DNA from: Synechococcus sp. CO36386bin_37
Lineage (GTDB): Bacteria > Cyanobacteriota > Cyanobacteriia > PCC-6307 > Cyanobiaceae
Length of the DNA stretch: 10,226 nucleotides
Direction of reading: 5' to 3'
NCBI GenBank assembly: GCA_011525445.1
Contig: WTGE01000371.1
Location: forward strand, 1 to 10,226
Positions within the stretch are counted from its first letter, which is position 1. Each line of letters starts with the position of its first letter. Shown here one piece after another: positions 7,191-10,226 of the stretch. The notes beneath the pieces are model-generated. The model did no database searches. It was not told where the DNA came from and saw nothing but the letters and a program-made list of their open reading frames with translations. Made by a program: the position numbers and the translations under genes.

Positions 7191-8384
7191 TTGAGCTCGT
7201 CCCCATCCCCTACTGACCCATTAGCGACGGTTCCCAGAGACAGGCTTTGGCTTCGCTCTGAATTGATGGGAACCCAAGTGATCACCCGTGATTCAGGCCG
7301 TCGCTTAGGTGTGGTCGGGGAAGTTGTGGTGGACATCGACCGACGGGAAGTGGTCGCCCTCGGTCTCAGGGACAATCCGTTCACGCGCTTCCTGCCAGGT
7401 CTGCCCCGTTGGATGCCTCTCGATCGCATTCGCCAGGTGGGCGATGTGATCCTCGTGGATACAGCGGATTCCCTGAGCGAGGCGTTTTCACCCGATCGCT
7501 ACAGCCGAGTCATCAACTGCCAGGTGATCACCGAATCCGGCCAGACACTGGGCAGGGTTCTGGGATTTTCATTCGATATCGAGACGGGGGAACTCACCAC
7601 ACTTGTGATGGGAGCCGTTGGCGTTCCCCTCTTGGGCGAAGGCGTGCTCAGCACCTGGGAAATGCCTGTTGACGAGATCGTGAGCAGCGGTGCCGATCGA
7701 ATCATTGTTTACGAGGGAGCAGAGGACAAGCTCAAGCAACTCAATAGTGGAGTCCTCGAAAAGCTGGGTGTAGGTGGTCCGAGCTGGGAAGAACAAGAAA
7801 GAGAGCGCTATCGAGTGAATGTCGTCCCTGTCGAGAACCAGCTCGGCTCCGGGCAGGCCGAGGAAGAGTCACCTCGTTTGCTGGAAGCTCCCGAATCCCA
7901 GCGATTTGAAACAGAACGCGAACTCGAATACGTCGAACTCGACGATCGCCGTAGTGAGAGCACCCGTGAGCGTCGCTATCTCGATGAACCACCGCTTCAG
8001 GATCGAGACAGGACCTATCGCGAACAGTCCTATCGCGAAGAGTCCTACCGGGAACCGATTCGAGAGCAAGAACTGCAATCCTTCCGCGAGCCTTCGTCCT
8101 ACAGCGAATCGCGAAATGCACAACCAAGCTATCGAGAGTCCTTTCAGGAGCCCGAACAGCAACCCCTGCCTGAGCCAGGGATCTTCTCAGAGACAGATCG
8201 TGATGCACCACCCCTCCCCTTCCCTCGACACGAAACTCAGGGGAGTGGACCTCGGGCGGAGCAAAGACCAAGGCCTGCATCACGTCGTCCGATCGAACGC
8301 CCAGGAGAACCTTTGGATGTGGAGCCGATTGAACCTCGATCATTCGAGGAGCCGAACAATCAACCCCTCGATGATCCCTGGTAG
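7191..8384 (+). CDS. Two-domain PRC-barrel protein with a charged repetitive tail
   Basis: The 397-residue protein carries two PRC-barrel-like domains, about 19-95 and 103-181; both contain a VITxSGxxLG element. PRC barrels are small beta-barrels found in photosynthetic reaction centre H subunits and in the rRNA maturation factor RimM, where they act as protein or RNA adaptors. After about residue 215 the sequence becomes a disordered tail rich in Arg, Glu, Pro, Ser and Tyr. It includes a five-residue repeat of the form [TS]-Y-R-E-x in three tandem copies (275-289). The TTG at 7191 is taken as the start because the first barrel begins soon after; an ATG at 7266 would cut into that barrel. It lies 60 bases after smc on the same strand and converges on msrB. 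There is no signal peptide or membrane segment. Its role is unknown. Confidence 0.8.
   Translation: MSSSPSPTDPLATVPRDRLWLRSELMGTQVITRDSGRRLGVVGEVVVDIDRREVVALGLRDNPFTRFLPGLPRWMPLDRIRQVGDVILVDTADSLSEAFSPDRYSRVINCQVITESGQTLGRVLGFSFDIETGELTTLVMGAVGVPLLGEGVLSTWEMPVDEIVSSGADRIIVYEGAEDKLKQLNSGVLEKLGVGGPSWEEQERERYRVNVVPVENQLGSGQAEEESPRLLEAPESQRFETERELEYVELDDRRSESTRERRYLDEPPLQDRDRTYREQSYREESYREPIREQELQSFREPSSYSESRNAQPSYRESFQEPEQQPLPEPGIFSETDRDAPPLPFPRHETQGSGPRAEQRPRPASRRPIERPGEPLDVEPIEPRSFEEPNNQPLDDPW
8013..8057 (+). repeat. Three tandem 15-bp coding repeats in the PRC-barrel protein tail
   Basis: Three consecutive 15-base units encode TYREQ, SYREE and SYREP. The first two differ little at the DNA level and the third uses different synonymous codons (TAC CGG), so the array is not freshly expanded. 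Looser copies of SYRE/SFRE continue downstream to about 8140. Confidence 0.7.
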
Positions 8385-8410
8385 GACAAATCCTCCACAA
8401 GCCTTCCAAA

Positions 8411-8836
8411 TCAACTCTGATCCTGCTTCTTGAAATTCAGCGAAGCGCTGTTTGTGCAGTAGCGCTGACCGGTCGGTGCAGGTCCATCGTTAAAAACATG
8501 CCCAAGGTGAGCATCACATCGTGCACAGACGATTTCCGTACGCACCATGCCATGACTGCGATCCTCATGGGTACGAATGGCGCCCTCGTTCACGCCGCTC
8601 CAGAAACTGGGCCATCCAGTACCGGATTCATATTTCGTGGCTGAACTGAAGAGAGGCGCGTCACAACAGACGCAGTGATAAGTCCCTACATCCTTGTTGT
8701 CCCAATAGATCCCGGTGAAAGCGGCTTCAGTCCCTCCCTGACGCGCCACCTGATACTGGGTCGGAGTGAGTTGCTGCATCCATTCTTCAGGGGTGCGCAC
8801 CACCCGGTCACCACCTGCTGTTACCGCGTCCGTCAT
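8411..8836 (-). CDS. msrB: Peptide-methionine (R)-S-oxide reductase MsrB
   Basis: MsrB reduces the R-epimer of methionine sulfoxide in proteins, using thioredoxin, and protects a photosynthetic cell against oxidative damage. The 141-residue sequence has the full single-domain fold. It has two zinc CxxC pairs (C55/C58 and C104/C107), the conserved GTGWPSF at 72-78, HLGHVFNDG at 110-118, and the catalytic cysteine C127 in [12 protein letters not shown] chose the ATG at 8836; a TTG at 8845 would add three residues (MVF) and has no better ribosome site. It lies 27 bases downstream of the lipid-A-synthase-like gene on the same strand, probably in one transcript, and converges on the PRC-barrel gene with a 26-base gap. 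No signal peptide is present, so it is cytosolic. Confidence 0.95.
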   Translation of the reverse strand: MTDAVTAGGDRVVRTPEEWMQQLTPTQYQVARQGGTEAAFTGIYWDNKDVGTYHCVCCDAPLFSSATKYESGTGWPSFWSGVNEGAIRTHEDRSHGMVRTEIVCARCDAHLGHVFNDGPAPTGQRYCTNSASLNFKKQDQS

Positions 8837-8863
8837 AAAAACCAATGTCTCTTGAAGCGGACG

Positions 8864-10150
8864 CTAATCGGAAAGAGTCAATGGCAAGAGTTCCTGCACC
8901 TCCTCAGCCAATGCCCGAACGGCCCCTGGTTGCCCGCGCAGCCTCCGCAAGTCATCCTGCTGACCTTGAAGTCTTTCCGGTGAAGCAAGCCAAGACTCAG
9001 CCTCATTGGCAATTTGTTCAGTGGTGATAGGCCCGACACGCTCGGGAACCACCATGCGGCCTGCGCTGATATTGGGCCAGGCCATCAATCCATGATTACG
9101 CAGACGCCAGGCGCTGAGCAACAAGCCAATCAAACGACGGAGACCCGGCAAACGTGCCAGCAGACCCAGCCAACCATCCCAAGCCTGCATCACAGCCAGA
9201 TGCTGCGTTGGCACCAACACGATCATGGGGACCCCAAGAGCACCAAGTTCGGCCGTATTGGCCCCCACCGTGGTGAGTGCCAGCTTGCACTGACACAACG
9301 CTCCATGGGCTGGAGGGGTCTCCTGCAAATGAATCTCAGTGCCATGGCGCGTGATCAGACGTCTTAAGCACTCCCCAGGACGAGCAGCTTCGATGGAGGC
9401 AATCCCTGTGTCATAGGAGGCAGCGATGGGATTGAAACGACTGACGTACCGTTCGAGATCCTGGACTGTTGTGGTCGGTGCCACCGGCAGCAGAAACCGA
9501 CATTCAGGACGTCGTGAACGCAATCGATCTGCCGTCTCCAGAAGGAACGGAACCCCCACACTCAACTTAGCTGGCTTGGAGCCCGGCAACAAAGCCACCC
9601 ACTCACCCGATGGCAGCGGAGCTGCCTCACGGGCATGGCTGGACAGATCAGCCATCAAGTCCCCCACGACCCGACAGCGGGAACGAAAACGTCTCGGCAA
9701 CTGGTCTCGTACCGCAGGCGCCATGGCTGCAATTCGATCATTCCAGTGAGGCCATCGCGCCACCCATTCGGCGTAGGTGATGTGGCGATAACCCAGTCGA
9801 GCGGAGAGCAACACACTCCAGAACTGATCCCCGCCCAAAAAAACCACCACTCCCCGATCAGGCCAGTGTCCGAAAGAACGAGGGCGGAGCAAAAGGGACC
9901 AAAACTGCCTGGCCTGGGTGATGCGTTCGAACAGATGCCAACGGGCTGCAGCAGCGGCCTCAGCTCCCGTTGCATTGGGACATGGAACCAGAACCAACCG
10001 CAAACTGATGAAGGATCCCAGAGCACGAGGTCGCATCAACAAACGTTGGTGCAGTTGCTCTGCCAAAGGACGAACCCATGTCGTGAGTTCACCTGGACCG
10101 TTGGAGACGAAAACGACAGCGATGGCTTCGTCCTTGGTTCGCGACGTCAC
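8864..10150 (-). CDS. Lipid-A-disaccharide synthase-related protein (TIGR03492-type)
   Basis: The 428-residue protein has the two-Rossmann layout of GT-B glycosyltransferases. An N-terminal SNGPGEL (16-22) lies where LpxB has its GExSG region, a QFWSVLLSARLG segment follows, LLPGSK at 187-192 corresponds to the LLPGSR motif of LpxB, and TTVGANTAELGALGVP sits at about 291-306. This is the LpxB-like family that I associate with TIGR03492, found in cyanobacteria; it is not the true lipid A synthase, and its substrate is unknown to me. The GTG at 10150 is the first possible start, since an in-frame TGA immediately precedes it. A hydrophobic stretch near residues 330-350 may be a membrane-contacting helix. 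It starts 28 bases after the tRNA-Leu 3' end and is followed closely by msrB, suggesting one transcription unit. Confidence 0.8.
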   Translation of the reverse strand: MTSRTKDEAIAVVFVSNGPGELTTWVRPLAEQLHQRLLMRPRALGSFISLRLVLVPCPNATGAEAAAAARWHLFERITQARQFWSLLLRPRSFGHWPDRGVVVFLGGDQFWSVLLSARLGYRHITYAEWVARWPHWNDRIAAMAPAVRDQLPRRFRSRCRVVGDLMADLSSHAREAAPLPSGEWVALLPGSKPAKLSVGVPFLLETADRLRSRRPECRFLLPVAPTTTVQDLERYVSRFNPIAASYDTGIASIEAARPGECLRRLITRHGTEIHLQETPPAHGALCQCKLALTTVGANTAELGALGVPMIVLVPTQHLAVMQAWDGWLGLLARLPGLRRLIGLLLSAWRLRNHGLMAWPNISAGRMVVPERVGPITTEQIANEAESWLASPERLQGQQDDLRRLRGQPGAVRALAEEVQELLPLTLSD

Positions 10151-10178
10151 TCAGTGCTGATGGGACTGGAGAAAAACA

Positions 10179-10226
10179 TGCGGATGGCGAGACTTGAACT
10201 CGCAAGGCCGAAGCCACACGCCCCTC
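10179..10226 (-). tRNA. tRNA-Leu, 3' part (anticodon probably GAG)
   Basis: The minus strand shows a complete T arm, GCGAG-TTCAAGT-CTCGC, then acceptor strand CATCCGC and discriminator A at 10179; CCA is not encoded. A stem GGC-TTCG-GCC directly upstream is the long variable arm of a class II tRNA. The acceptor end and TTCAAGT loop fit leucine rather than serine. The last visible bases read GAGGGGCGTG, which fits anticodon GAG followed by the 3' anticodon stem, but the 5' half is beyond the edge so this is inferred. A T5 run follows at 10177-10173. Confidence 0.85.

Noticed and set aside
7741..8409. A 222-codon minus-strand open frame opposite the PRC-barrel gene.
   Set aside because: It is antisense to a low-complexity tail rich in Arg and Glu codons, which naturally leaves the opposite strand open. 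It has no recognisable domain.
1..10226. A defence system, CRISPR array or insertion sequence.
   Set aside because: No regularly spaced repeats, transposase motifs, inverted terminal repeats or known defence domains were seen on either strand.

Overview
The window looks like a piece of a marine picocyanobacterial chromosome, most likely Synechococcus subcluster 5.1 or a high-GC low-light Prochlorococcus. This rests on the permuted two-piece tmRNA gene at the left edge, the picocyanobacterial style of the SMC and PRC-barrel proteins, TTG/GTG starts and the near absence of Shine-Dalgarno sequences. It is ordinary core-type chromosome: I see no insertion sequence, integrase, CRISPR array or toxin-antitoxin pair.

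Layout. (1) 1-320, minus strand: the left part of a permuted ssrA gene (acceptor piece upstream, 5' end of the coding piece running off the left edge), preceded by an unexplained, strongly structured RNA-like element at about 195-297. (2) About 300-1017: a visibly AT-richer stretch with no convincing gene. (3) 1018-2172, plus: a THUMP-type 23S rRNA guanine-N2 methyltransferase matching the RlmL half of E. coli RlmKL. (4) 2183-3024, minus: a two-gene overlapping operon for small membrane proteins resembling the YqjD (DUF883)/YqjE (holin_3_6) pair. (5) 3052-8384, plus: a small LigD 3'-phosphoesterase-like protein, the full-length SMC ATPase and a two-domain PRC-barrel protein with a charged repetitive tail. 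(6) 8411-10226, minus: tRNA-Leu (3' part), a lipid-A-disaccharide-synthase-related protein and methionine sulfoxide reductase B, closely spaced and probably cotranscribed.

How the genes fit together. Left and right ends are translation-related (tmRNA ribosome rescue, rRNA methylation, tRNA-Leu). The middle is chromosome maintenance (SMC) with a possible nucleic-acid end-processing enzyme directly upstream. The rest concerns the envelope or stress: small membrane proteins, a PRC-barrel adaptor, a glycosyltransferase-like protein and a repair enzyme for oxidised methionine. The least explained items are the structured element upstream of ssrA and the standalone LigD-phosphoesterase-like gene beside smc.
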